This document shows positions 17,589-26,448 of a stretch of DNA of 64,000 nucleotides, in pieces; the first letter of the stretch is position 1, and each line of letters opens with the position of its first letter. The stretch covers positions 1,370,280-1,434,279 of the forward strand of contig WLWQ01000001.1 in NCBI GenBank assembly GCA_012103535.1, given 5' to 3'. The position numbers and the translations under genes were made by a program. This DNA comes from Pseudomonadales bacterium. Lineage in GTDB: Bacteria; Pseudomonadota; Gammaproteobacteria; Pseudomonadales; Pseudohongiellaceae. The notes under the pieces were generated by a model. The model was given only the letters and a program-made list of their open reading frames with translations, was not told the DNA's origin and did not search any database.

Positions 17589-18995
17589 ATGTCATTAGCG
17601 TATTTTCTGAATAAAACGCTTAGTTTTTTTCATTGCTCACAGCGGCGGACCCTACTCGTTCTTAATTTCTTTTTCTTAGCTGTCATTTCAACCTCAACTG
17701 CTAGCGCCCAACAGCTCCCTTCTATTTCTGAAACTGTGGCTAACGCTACTCCGATGGAAGGTTACTTCAATCTTTACTGGGATGAAGCCAACGGCAAACT
17801 GTACTGGGAAATCGACAAGCTCGATACGGAGTTCATTTATCAGATATCTATGGGTTCTGGCTTAGGTTCGAATCCTGTGGGCATTGACCGGGGACAATTG
17901 CGTGGCACCTACGTGCTGCGAGCAGAACGAGTAGGACCGCGGGTCTTGTTGGTTGAACCAAACCACCGCTATCGCGCCAGTAGTGATAACCCCCTGGAAC
18001 GACAAGCGGTAGAAGACGCTTTCGCGCCATCAGTCATATGGGGTTTTGATATCGTCGCCATGAATGGCGACAGCGTGCTGGTAGATTCTTCTGACTTTTT
18101 TCTGCGTGATGCTCGAAATGTGGTCGGTACACTCGCCAGTCGTAACCAGGGAAACTTCACCCTGGATAAAGGTCGTAGCGCCTTTTATCTAGAAAACACC
18201 AATGCCTATCCAGAAAACGTCGAAGTTGAGGTAATGCTTACTTTTACCAGCAACAACCCTGGTGGTTTAGTAAATTCAGTCGCTGCCACAGGTAATTCAG
18301 TCACGCTACGCCAGCATTTCTCGATAGTGAAACTTCCAGATGACGATTTCAATCCGCGTATAGCAGATCCACGAATCGGTACGATTGGACCCAACATTCA
18401 AGATTTCGGTACTGCGATAGACGAGGACATGCAGGTGCGTTTAGTCGGTAAACATCGCCTGGAAAAGAGAAATCCCGCTGCAGCGATGTCGGAAGCAGTT
18501 GAGCCGATTATCTATTACGTCGATCCCGGCACACCCGAACCCATCAAGACCGCATTGATCGATGGGGCCGCTTGGTGGAATGAGGCGTTTGAAGCTGCTG
18601 GCTTTATCGATGCCTTTCAAGTGAGAGAACTGCCGGCAGAAGCCGACGCACAAGATGTGCGCTACAACATGATTCACTGGACCCATCGTCGCACCCGCGG
18701 TTATTCCTATGGCGGTTCGGTAATGGATCCACGTACTGGCGAAATAATAAAAGGAAATGTAAATCTGGGCAGCTTGCGTCTCAGACAAGACTATTTGTTA
18801 GGCCAGGGGCTTGTTCCTGCTTTCGAGTATCTGGAAGACGTTGCTGATAACAACAGCGAATCGGTAAACATGGCATTGGATAGAGTGCGACAACTCTCCG
18901 CGCACGAAGTCGGTCACACGATTGGTTTTCCCCATAACTATTTAAGCAGTTCTTACGGGCGGGAAAGTGTTATGGACTACCCTACCCTTGGTTGA
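17589..18995 (+). CDS. zinc-dependent metalloprotease (DUF5117/DUF4953 type), N-terminal part before a frameshift
   Basis: AAGGAAA precedes the ATG. The 468-residue product starts with a signal peptide (cleavage near SASAQ) and the family opening TPMEGYFNLYWDE, which continues into a DUF5117-like region. Near its end is the zinc motif HEVGHTIGFPHN (about residues 438-449) and the Met-turn VMDYP. The frame then stops at 18993-18995. The next frame continues with PLVEITDD, exactly as full-length homologues read, so one gene of about 820 codons has been split by a +1 shift near 18980-18990. The active-site part is intact but the C-terminal third is uncoupled. Sequencing error, decay or recoding are all possible. 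Confidence 0.85.
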   Translation: MSLAYFLNKTLSFFHCSQRRTLLVLNFFFLAVISTSTASAQQLPSISETVANATPMEGYFNLYWDEANGKLYWEIDKLDTEFIYQISMGSGLGSNPVGIDRGQLRGTYVLRAERVGPRVLLVEPNHRYRASSDNPLERQAVEDAFAPSVIWGFDIVAMNGDSVLVDSSDFFLRDARNVVGTLASRNQGNFTLDKGRSAFYLENTNAYPENVEVEVMLTFTSNNPGGLVNSVAATGNSVTLRQHFSIVKLPDDDFNPRIADPRIGTIGPNIQDFGTAIDEDMQVRLVGKHRLEKRNPAAAMSEAVEPIIYYVDPGTPEPIKTALIDGAAWWNEAFEAAGFIDAFQVRELPAEADAQDVRYNMIHWTHRRTRGYSYGGSVMDPRTGEIIKGNVNLGSLRLRQDYLLGQGLVPAFEYLEDVADNNSESVNMALDRVRQLSAHEVGHTIGFPHNYLSSSYGRESVMDYPTLG

Positions 18996-20052
18996 GATTA
19001 CCGATGACAGGCAGCTAGATATATCGAACGCCTACCTGCAGCGCATCGGTGAGTATGACAAATTGTCGGTGCGTTATGCCTACGAACAATTTTCTGCAGA
19101 CGCTGATGAAGAGGAAGAACTGCAAAAAATTGTGCAAGAAAGTATCGACCGCGGATTGTTATTCATGGCCCATAACAATAATAATTTTGTTGGGGCCGGT
19201 CATCAGTACGCCAGCGTGTGGGATAACGGCGAAAACCTCGTCGATCATTTGAAACATGAGATTCAAGTAAGACAAATCGGCCTGGAACGATTTGGCGAAT
19301 CAGTAATAAGAGATGGAGAACCGCTTTCCTCATTGGAGAATGTGCTGTTGCCTCTTTATATGCATCACCGCTTTCAATTGAATTCAGCAGCACAAAGTAT
19401 TGGTGGAGCCGATTACAGTTATGCAATGCGAGGCGATGGACAGACTCCCTTTACGATAATCGATGGTGCCGAACAACGAGATGCATTGGAGACAGTGTTG
19501 TCCACACTCAGCGTCGACTTCCTGGCACTGCCTATAGATATTCTCGCGCGTATTCCGCCATCGGCCTATCGTTACAATCAGGGTGAACCCTTCCCTGGTC
19601 GTACTGGAATATTATTCGATCCATTAGGTGCGGCTGAAGGTTCGGTGAATCTTTCCGTTAGTCAAATTCTACACCCAGCGCGCATGGCTCGATTGCTTAC
19701 TTACGGTGCTATGGGTGACTACCCTAATTTGGAAGAAGTCATCGACCGTTTCTTGGAGGTCACCTGGAATGCAGACCAGCCGAGAGACGACTATCAATTG
19801 CAGTTATTGCATGTGGTGCAACGAGTCGCTGCGGACGAGATGATGCGACAAGCCGGCAATGCTGATAATTCAGGCAGTGTCAGAGCGGTACTAAATGATC
19901 GACTCAACAAGCTTGCGCAAAGTCTGGAAGATACAAGGAATCCCAATCCTCACCAGGCAACTGTTGCGGCAGACATTCGCCGTTGGCAACAACGTCCCGA
20001 GGACACTGTGCCTGTGCCAGCATTGCAACTACCGCCGGGTGATCCTATCTAA
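18967..20052 (+). pseudogene. zinc-dependent metalloprotease, C-terminal part after the frameshift
   Basis: This frame overlaps the previous one by 29 bases and continues its homology from PLVEITDDRQLDISNAYLQRIGEYDK to the family-typical end LQLPPGDPI. The formal ATG at 18967 reads the previous frame's Met-turn codons out of phase, so it is unlikely to be a true start, and no ribosome-binding site precedes it. Taken together, 17589-20052 equals the length expected of an intact DUF4953-type protease. Codon use and reading frame look intact right up to the end, so the break is recent, programmed or a sequencing artefact. Confidence 0.8.
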
Positions 20053-20077
20053 TATTGAAGACGAGCTATTCCCATAA

Positions 20078-20117
20078 GCTCAAAAATTGTCCCAGTCTCA
20101 TTAGGACAATTTTGAGC
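20078..20117. terminator. strong hairpin between convergent genes
   Basis: GCTCAAAAATTGTCC (20078-20092) pairs with GGACAATTTTGAGC (20104-20117) with a single bulged A, around an 11-base loop. It lies between the ends of the split metalloprotease and the convergent secreted protein gene. A shared bidirectional terminator is the likely role. Confidence 0.65.
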
Positions 20118-20136
20118 CTATTGCAAGCCGAACTGA

Positions 20137-20610
20137 TTACGAGCGCTTGTTAAAAATCAGTATCTGATCTTCCTGAGTAGAATTTGGAAACTGAATCGCA
20201 ATGGAGAGCTGCTGATAATTTGGTGAAATAAACCTTGCACCGATCTGCTGTACTTCGCCATCCAGGTAGACAGTGTACTCTACCGTTGTCTCATTGATTC
20301 TGCGGTAGGAAATTTGTGGTGTCGGCAAAGCATCAAGACTCGCCATCGGGAAATGCTCACCGCTGTAGTCGTAGCTGGCGGAAGTCGCCCCAACTGTCCC
20401 ATCCTCATTGGTGGTAACCACCAGGAACATATAGTGGCCATCACCAAGGTCTGCGTAGCTGCGAGAAATATTTCCAGGGACGCTGGCGCTACCAAAATTG
20501 GATCTCTCCATGTCGATATCCCAGGTTCCCAGGAATGGATTTTCCTCTTGAGCCAAGACAGCCGATGAAAATAATGTCAGGCCCAAGATGGCCAGGAGTT
20601 TTTTATACAT
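20137..20610 (-). CDS. small exported protein of unknown function
   Basis: A 157-residue protein from the ATG at 20610, which has GGAGGG about 7 bases upstream. A longer frame to 20679 lacks such a site. A signal peptide (MYKKLLAILGL to VLAQ) leads to a beta-rich mature domain that begins PFLGTWDIDMERSNFG. The GTWxxDxxxS pattern is also found in the protein at 57622-58089 and recalls lipocalin-like or other small beta-barrel domains. No ligand or enzyme motif is seen. It is monocistronic and convergent with the metalloprotease. Confidence 0.75.
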   Translation of the reverse strand: MYKKLLAILGLTLFSSAVLAQEENPFLGTWDIDMERSNFGSASVPGNISRSYADLGDGHYMFLVVTTNEDGTVGATSASYDYSGEHFPMASLDALPTPQISYRRINETTVEYTVYLDGEVQQIGARFISPNYQQLSIAIQFPNSTQEDQILIFNKRS

Positions 20611-20774
20611 TTCTTTTCCCTCCAGGTTTGAGGCGCGCGTAGAAAGGGCGCAACACCTTGACTTTACGCGTGCAAGCAAGAGACATGTTGACCGACATCA
20701 ACATTAATGGGGAAGTTAAAATATATTAGAATCCCTGATCGAAGGGCATTCTGCGCTTATGTGCTAGGCGAGAA

Positions 20775-22184
20775 CTAGTCGATAATTACAGTCGCATTGC
20801 CGCTTGGCTCATTATCACTATTAAAGACACTTGGCGCTTCATCTTTAAACGAATTGTTAATCGCATGTACTCGTGATCCTGAGAGACGCATATCTCCACG
20901 CTCGTTAGCACGGAACAGATTATTACCAGCACTTCCAAGGGATCCCCCACCGAGATCGATGATGGCAGAATAATCACCGCCTCCACCATTATTCATGGCA
21001 AAGCCATAACCATCTGTGCCAATGATTTCGGTATTCTCTACCAGCAACGTGGTATGACTGCCGCTATCCCCTACACTCTGCAAATTTAGCGAGATTCCAC
21101 CACCGCCCTGACGCGGCGTGCCACCTATAATACGAGTGTTCCGAATTTCCAGATGCAATTGTGAATTTCGACCACCATTGGAAAACTGAATCGGGTCGGT
21201 AATCGCATTCTCAATGACACTGTCTTCGATCTTGAAAGTGAGTTTACAGCCGGTGCAGAAATTCGCTTCATCTTCCCGTGGAAAACCAAACATGTAGGCT
21301 TCAATCCCAGTATTGGATTGATTGCCAACTCCAAGCGTGTTTTTGAAATGGTAATTGCGCACCAGCATGATTTGTTCGGACTGACCCATCAGGTAGGGAA
21401 TAATACTGTCTGAGTTACGATCGCCGCGCCCGATATTGTCAGCACTGGAATCGAGAATGACTGTTTCAACGCGGCTAGTGTTTTGTGTACGCACGAAGTA
21501 TGGTCGCCCACCTAAATCACTGAAGTGATTGTCCTGAAATCGGTAGCTGCCGCGACTGTTGCCGGACTGAAAAACACGAATGGCACCGAGATCTTCCCCA
21601 TCGTTGAACTCGCTGTGCTCTAGACGAATGTCTGTTAACTCACCTACATTGGCATCAAAACTCACGGCGTAAACAAGCCCTCGCTCATCCTCGATATGCT
21701 CTTCGGCATTGCCGGTGAAACTGTTGTGGTGCAAATAGGCGCCGGAGTAATCGACACCTTCTCCGGCAATGGCTGCGTTTCGCATATTAACGAAATGTAC
21801 ACCGGCTATTTCATTATGATCGGCCAGCCTAACTATGGCGCCGCCTAGAGAGCTACTGCTATTGCTTAGCCGAATGCGCTCACTTGGGTTTTCCAATAAA
21901 CGCCCGTCGGAATCGACACCCAACAATTTCTGTCCTGGTTTTAGTTGAATGGATGCATCGAGTACCGTTGATGGATCTAAGTTGACCAGGTAAATAGTGT
22001 CGCCTGGGTTTGATCGGGATTGCGCCTGCGCTAAGGTCAGGAATTGACGCTCACTACTGTCCAGACTTGCGGCATCGTTGCTGACATAAAATTCGGCAGG
22101 GGATTGAGCGAAAACGGGAGTACCGCTGAATAATTGAATTAAGATGCAAGCTGTCAGCAATCGAATTATTCTATTTGTTTTCAT
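20775..22184 (-). CDS. exported right-handed beta-helix (parallel beta-helix) repeat protein
   Basis: About 469 residues from the ATG at 22184, with GGAG and AAGG just upstream; a longer frame to 22223 is less likely. The signal peptide ends near VFAQ. The rest is rich in short N/G/S-flanked strands (VHFVNMRNAAIAG, YLHHNSFTG, NTRIIGGTP, NTEIIGTDG) that repeat about every 20-25 residues, the mark of a pectate-lyase-like parallel beta-helix. Such folds occur in polysaccharide lyases, autotransporter-like adhesins and NosD-like proteins. No catalytic Asp/Arg set is obvious. A pair of nearby cysteines (NFCTGCKLT) is notable. Substrate unknown. Confidence 0.78.
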   Translation of the reverse strand: MKTNRIIRLLTACILIQLFSGTPVFAQSPAEFYVSNDAASLDSSERQFLTLAQAQSRSNPGDTIYLVNLDPSTVLDASIQLKPGQKLLGVDSDGRLLENPSERIRLSNSSSSLGGAIVRLADHNEIAGVHFVNMRNAAIAGEGVDYSGAYLHHNSFTGNAEEHIEDERGLVYAVSFDANVGELTDIRLEHSEFNDGEDLGAIRVFQSGNSRGSYRFQDNHFSDLGGRPYFVRTQNTSRVETVILDSSADNIGRGDRNSDSIIPYLMGQSEQIMLVRNYHFKNTLGVGNQSNTGIEAYMFGFPREDEANFCTGCKLTFKIEDSVIENAITDPIQFSNGGRNSQLHLEIRNTRIIGGTPRQGGGGISLNLQSVGDSGSHTTLLVENTEIIGTDGYGFAMNNGGGGDYSAIIDLGGGSLGSAGNNLFRANERGDMRLSGSRVHAINNSFKDEAPSVFNSDNEPSGNATVIID

Positions 22185-22316
22185 CGCCTTAACTCCATGA
22201 TTAATTTTCAGCACCAGACCCAAACTGCAGTTGTTGACAGATTATTGTGTTTCGACCGAGGAAACAAATCACATTCTTGTATACTGTTAGTTTTTAGCTC
22301 TTAAACAATTGAATCC

Positions 22317-22805
22317 ATGAGTATCTCAGGAAAAAACATTGGAATTACTTTATTGCTAAGCGGCGTAATAGCTGCGGGGGTATGGGCGATAAGCCAATCT
22401 AATGTCACTTCGGGGTTGTCAGAATCTGAAACGAATACGTCTACTAGTGCCGCGTCCAATCAATCTGCAGAGCGCATTATTTATCGGGGCGATCCCCCTT
22501 ACCTAAGCAATCAGCCTATCCTGGATGGCAATCTCTTCGTAAATCACAGTGACGATTTCTTGTTGCTGGGTGGTTTAAACATAGAACAAGTGAGATTTAG
22601 TGCCGGTATCAGAGCTGGCGGTAGAGCTGCCGTTGTCTATAGAGATAATGCCATAGCGTTTCTCATGGAAGAGGAACCCTATATCGAATTTTCCTATCAG
22701 GATAAATTTTATTCGCTGCAGATTCTGAGCCGGCCCTACTTCTTCACCATGGATTTCAGAGAAATCCCATCAGCTTCAATTCAACTAACTGAAGGATTCA
22801 GATAG
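22317..22805 (+). CDS. membrane-anchored hypothetical protein
   Basis: A 162-residue protein with one N-terminal hydrophobic segment (about residues 8-25), then a Ser/Thr-rich linker and a compact domain (about residues 50-162) that contains LLLGGLNIEQVRFSAGIRAG and YFFTMDFREIP. The likely location is the periplasmic side of the inner membrane. No family is recognised. The gene lies divergent from the beta-helix gene, 132 bases away, and converges on the DUF5329 gene. Ribosome-binding site weak. Confidence 0.65.
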   Translation: MSISGKNIGITLLLSGVIAAGVWAISQSNVTSGLSESETNTSTSAASNQSAERIIYRGDPPYLSNQPILDGNLFVNHSDDFLLLGGLNIEQVRFSAGIRAGGRAAVVYRDNAIAFLMEEEPYIEFSYQDKFYSLQILSRPYFFTMDFREIPSASIQLTEGFR

Positions 22806-22840
22806 AACGTAAGAGGCTTAGATTGTTCTAATTCTGAATG

Positions 22841-23188
22841 TTAGTTGTTCTGACGATAGGCCATTAACAATTCAGTGAACCAATCACTGACGATGGTCAA
22901 TTGCCCATCACAAAGTGCCACATAGGGAGAGTTACTGGTAGCACTGCGAGTGGCGATCTTCTCAATGAATTCTTCCGTGCTGTCTATTACTTCTTCGTTG
23001 TTGCGGATTTTTGACTGCAGGTGATCATTGAAGGCATCGCTGTTGTAAGAGATGTCATTGCGAATAAAAGTACAATCGCTACCCGCTTGTACATTTAACA
23101 AGTAAGCGATTTCGTCGTCCAAAGAAGCCGCCCATGAGAGCGAAGACATCACGACCAACAGAAACATCACGCTGGAAATTCGGGGCAT
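22841..23188 (-). CDS. DUF5329-like exported protein
   Basis: A 115-residue protein with a signal peptide ending near SLSWA. The mature part follows the DUF5329 pattern: EIAYLLN near the start, a SDCTFIRND segment, HLQSKIRNNEEVI, EFIEKIATRSATSNSPYVALC, and a terminal DWFTELL. The two cysteines probably pair in the periplasm. Function of the family is unknown. It lies 96 bases downstream of the MutS-like gene on the same strand, so a shared transcript is possible. Confidence 0.75.
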   Translation of the reverse strand: MPRISSVMFLLVVMSSLSWAASLDDEIAYLLNVQAGSDCTFIRNDISYNSDAFNDHLQSKIRNNEEVIDSTEEFIEKIATRSATSNSPYVALCDGQLTIVSDWFTELLMAYRQNN

Positions 23189-23284
23189 TGTTTTTTCTTC
23201 TAAGCAGGAAAATAATCGCGCTATTGTAACGCTGAATTCAATGGAGAGACTACGATTTTCTAATGTAGAAAGTATGTAGTGGCG

Positions 23285-24739
23285 TTACGCGGTTTCCACG
23301 TCCAGCAATTTTAGTACCCCTTCATCACCGAGTACTCGCATGCCAAGACGCTGACTGGATACACCATCATGTAAAACATAATCAAATTCAAGCCTGGCTG
23401 CTGACTCATGGGCCTCGAAGTAGCATTTCTTTATACAATTACTTGAATCGAATTCCTCATCCAACTCAATTAGATGTGATGAAAATAAGAACAGACAATT
23501 TGGCTTCGATTCGCAACGTGTCATGACCGCAAGACTGGCCTCAAGGGCATCTTTTACATTAGTCCCTTTGAATGGCTCATCCATGATTGCTATTACTCGA
23601 AAGCCATCGGAAATAGCTTTCGCCACTGCTTTGATGCGCAAGACTTCTGCCAGAAAGTAACTGGTACCGGTATGCACGTTGTCACTGACAGTAATTGAAC
23701 TAAACAAGCGATCTACCGGTGTGAATGCAAATTTGGTCGCCGGTACGCCCATGCCAAGATGACCGAGGTAGAGAGCGGTGGCTACTGCCCGCAGGAAGGT
23801 GGTTTTACCAGCCATATTCGGCCCGGTCAGGAACAGCAATCTATCTTTTTGATTAAGGGATAAATCGTTAGCAACCGCATCGGTGATTTGCGGATATACC
23901 AGACCCTCGGCCCTAACCTCAGTTTCGCCCTCTAACAATTCCGGAATGACGTAAGCAAATTTTTCTGTGGCATCTGCCATCGACAGCAGGGCATCGATTT
24001 CATAGAGTAACTGTAAAATTCTTAACACATGTTCTTTGTTATTGATTCGGAAAATCTGATCCAGACGCAGCACTCTTAGAAAGCGCCCTCCTCCTATTTC
24101 CCTTTTAGGAACTTTGTTTAGATCTGTGTCCGTTATAATTTCTTCAATTTCCGCGATGAGTTCTCCTAACTCTCCCTTGGGCGAAGCTATTGACTCTTCT
24201 GCGAGAAATTCTCTTAGGGTTTTTACCAGTAAACAGGTGTACTGAACACCGCGATGGATGCGGCGATAATGGTAGCCATCAAAAATTTTAAGTCTGAGGG
24301 AGCCCAATACAAAACTGACAGGGTTCTTCAGCGTGATAAACATAAGCGGGTCTCGCTCGTAGCGCTCAACCCGACTGGAAATATAAAAAGGAATTTTTCG
24401 GTATTCTTCCCGATGTTGCTGAATAAACTTTAGTGATTCCTGGGTATGACGAATCTTGTCTGACTCGGCAAACGGATTCTGCATGCGATGGCGAAGTACC
24501 TGTGCCCCGCCATGAGTTACGGTTCGATTATAAAATTTGAATAGGCTTGTACCACCACTTTGAGATTGAAATATCTCCAGGTCTTTTTGCGTATCTTCGT
24601 CCAGTTCAAGGGTTTCATATTTCCCTTCTTCGAATCCCAATGACTGCATGTGAAATCGAGAGACGCGAGTATTTCTTCGAATAGGAGACCCGCGAAACAG
24701 GGATTTCAAATTAGAGAAGTAACTAACACGCATAGTCAT
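23285..24739 (-). CDS. MutS-like ATPase without mismatch-recognition domain
   Basis: A 484-residue cytoplasmic protein with the MutS core and ATPase domains. Walker A is TGPNMAGKTTFLRA (about residue 285) and Walker B is VIAIMDEPFKGTN (about 370), separated by the MutS-specific SSITVSDNVHTGTSYFLAE segment. The N-terminal mismatch-binding and connector domains of MutS1 are missing, as is a Smr nuclease domain, so this is neither canonical MutS nor MutS2. Related short MutS-like proteins occur sporadically in bacteria with no settled function. No mutL or nuclease lies beside it. Confidence 0.87.
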   Translation of the reverse strand: MTMRVSYFSNLKSLFRGSPIRRNTRVSRFHMQSLGFEEGKYETLELDEDTQKDLEIFQSQSGGTSLFKFYNRTVTHGGAQVLRHRMQNPFAESDKIRHTQESLKFIQQHREEYRKIPFYISSRVERYERDPLMFITLKNPVSFVLGSLRLKIFDGYHYRRIHRGVQYTCLLVKTLREFLAEESIASPKGELGELIAEIEEIITDTDLNKVPKREIGGGRFLRVLRLDQIFRINNKEHVLRILQLLYEIDALLSMADATEKFAYVIPELLEGETEVRAEGLVYPQITDAVANDLSLNQKDRLLFLTGPNMAGKTTFLRAVATALYLGHLGMGVPATKFAFTPVDRLFSSITVSDNVHTGTSYFLAEVLRIKAVAKAISDGFRVIAIMDEPFKGTNVKDALEASLAVMTRCESKPNCLFLFSSHLIELDEEFDSSNCIKKCYFEAHESAARLEFDYVLHDGVSSQRLGMRVLGDEGVLKLLDVETA

Positions 24740-25056
24740 AGGCGCACCACTACTTGTAAATCGGTGTTAATTTTTTAACAGATTGTAGCATTAGTATCAT
24801 GATTCAAAGGCACTGACAAACTAAAACTAGTCTGATTCTGAATTTCTTTATACACTATTTCTATGAATATGTACTTGCTTTGTTTGTACGAGGGAATTTA
24901 ATAAGTGGAAAACAAACAGGTGCTTGCCAGAAGGCAACGTTGTCATAGCTTAAGATTTAGAGAGAATCATAACAGGAGGCGCAAGATCAGAGCGGACTGA
25001 TCTCACGTTCGATCTGGCGCGGGCAAAATAGAACCTTCTAATTGCCCGCTGCATTC
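24740..25056. other. gene-free region between MutS-like and ompW genes
   Basis: About 317 bases without a supported gene. The left side is the AT-rich upstream region of the MutS-like gene. The right end contains the hairpin at 25019-25049 past the ompW stop. Only very short frames are present, and I see no RNA gene. Confidence 0.6.
25019..25049 (-). terminator. hairpin after ompW
   Basis: GCGGGCAA (25019-25026) and TTGCCCGC (25042-25049) form the base of a stem, with a further AGAA/TTCT pairing inside. It lies just after the ompW stop on the minus strand. There is no T-run, so termination may be weak. Confidence 0.5.
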
Positions 25057-25749
25057 TTAGAATTTGTAAGCTATTGAAAGCATATATACCCAGGGATCAA
25101 CATCTACCCCGACCTTTACTTTGCCTAAAGCAGAATCAAAGCTAGCATCAGTTTCGATGTCGATGTTCCACACTGAAGCATTAAGCATCCAATTGTTACT
25201 AAGTTGAATGTCTAGCCCGGCTCTCGTTGATAAACCAAATGAATCATCGATATCCAGACCCGTCGCGGCAAGCTCCGTGCGGGCAGCGTTTGAGAGTGAC
25301 TTGTCGAAAAATGTAGTGTAGTTAACTCCCAGACCCACATAAGGTCGAATTGTGGATTGTGCGCTCCCGAAAAAATACAAGGCACTTACGGTAGGTGGTA
25401 GCTGTTTAGAACTTCCAAGATCGGTGGTATTGAAACCATACTGGTCCAATCCTTCGGCAGTAAGATCATGTTCAAATGGTGTTGCCGCGAGTACTTCCAG
25501 CGCCCAATTGTCCGAAAACATGTACACCACGTTGAGCCCCAACTGGGTACTATCATCTACAGCTACTCCGGTCATGCCCAAAGCACCGGTTGCTGCAGTG
25601 CTAATAAGACTGCTACTTTCGTCGGGCTCAACTTTAGTCGCGCCAACGCGCAGAATAATATCGCCCGCTTCATGGGCAGAAACAGAAATCGAATGCATGG
25701 AAACTATTGCACTGAAAAGAACAGCTAGACCAGTTAAATACTTCTTCAT
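25057..25749 (-). CDS. ompW: OmpW family outer membrane protein
   Basis: A 230-residue eight-stranded beta-barrel. The signal peptide (MKKYLTGLAVLFS to VSAHEAG) is followed by the OmpW hallmark DIILRVGATKVEP. Further on come LGLNVVYMFSDNWALEV, LAATPFEHDL, RPYVGLGVNYTTFF and the terminal barrel strand ending in phenylalanine (SIAYKF). GAGGTG lies five bases before the ATG. OmpW forms a narrow hydrophobic channel in the outer membrane and is often regulated by oxygen, metals or osmolarity. Nothing of that regulation is visible here. Length is typical. Confidence 0.95.
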   Translation of the reverse strand: MKKYLTGLAVLFSAIVSMHSISVSAHEAGDIILRVGATKVEPDESSSLISTAATGALGMTGVAVDDSTQLGLNVVYMFSDNWALEVLAATPFEHDLTAEGLDQYGFNTTDLGSSKQLPPTVSALYFFGSAQSTIRPYVGLGVNYTTFFDKSLSNAARTELAATGLDIDDSFGLSTRAGLDIQLSNNWMLNASVWNIDIETDASFDSALGKVKVGVDVDPWVYMLSIAYKF

Positions 25750-25955
25750 TAATCACCTCAACTACTACTTAATCAATAACCAGCCCAGCATACGTGCTGC
25801 CGAAAATGTCTAGTTGATTTGTGTTAGGAAGTAAGAAATTAAACTGAGAAACAACACTTTCTTTCACCTATATCAAGGCATAGAAGATAGTGGGTATGGG
25901 TCATTTCATTGCAGATCTGGAGGATTTTGCTTTGCTGCCGCTCGAATAATTCTCT

Positions 25956-26444
25956 CTACTGAATCAAGCGGTAATCGGGAGAAATTATGGTATTGGAGTG
26001 TTCCATTTGAGCACGATAGTGAGAGGGTGGCATGGCATCGTCACCGAATGAAAAGGAGAAACTGCCTCTGACTAATTCTCCATTGGCAGCGAATGCTGCC
26101 CATTCAACCAGGTAATAATTCGCCGGAAGTAATGGCGGCAGGGAATGTTCAAAATGCACTGCTGTCTCTGGGCGATAACGGAAGCCTATATCATGCGGTT
26201 CCTTGCCCTGGCCCGGTTCTTTTAGTGCCAGCTTAAGTAGCGCTACTTGCGACCTAAAATGCAATATGAGTGTGGTGGGCGCGTCAGCTAGCACCTCGTC
26301 ATTCTCAGGTAGAGTGACGAGGTGCACGCCGCCATTGTTCAGACTTGCGTGCCCCTCATGTTGCGCGAGTGCAGTCGTCGAGAAAAACTGGCTCACCAGT
26401 AATCCCGAACAAATTACTGCCAAGAATTTTGAACTAAGGTTCAT
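25956..26444 (-). CDS. CopC-like copper-resistance/copper-binding domain protein
   Basis: A 162-residue periplasmic protein. After a signal peptide (near TALAQ) it begins HEGHASLN, a histidine-bearing N-terminus as in CopC Cu(II) sites. It then shows the CopC fold pattern: PENDEVLADAPTTLILHF near the start and YYLVEWAAFAANGELVRGSFSFSF near the end. CopC proteins bind and hand over copper in the periplasm. Its start lies 4 bases after the stop of the upstream gene (26449-27483), which follows a haem/copper-monooxygenase-like gene, so copper delivery to that enzyme is a fair inference. Confidence 0.82.
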   Translation of the reverse strand: MNLSSKFLAVICSGLLVSQFFSTTALAQHEGHASLNNGGVHLVTLPENDEVLADAPTTLILHFRSQVALLKLALKEPGQGKEPHDIGFRYRPETAVHFEHSLPPLLPANYYLVEWAAFAANGELVRGSFSFSFGDDAMPPSHYRAQMEHSNTIISPDYRLIQ

Positions 26445-26448
26445 GAGA

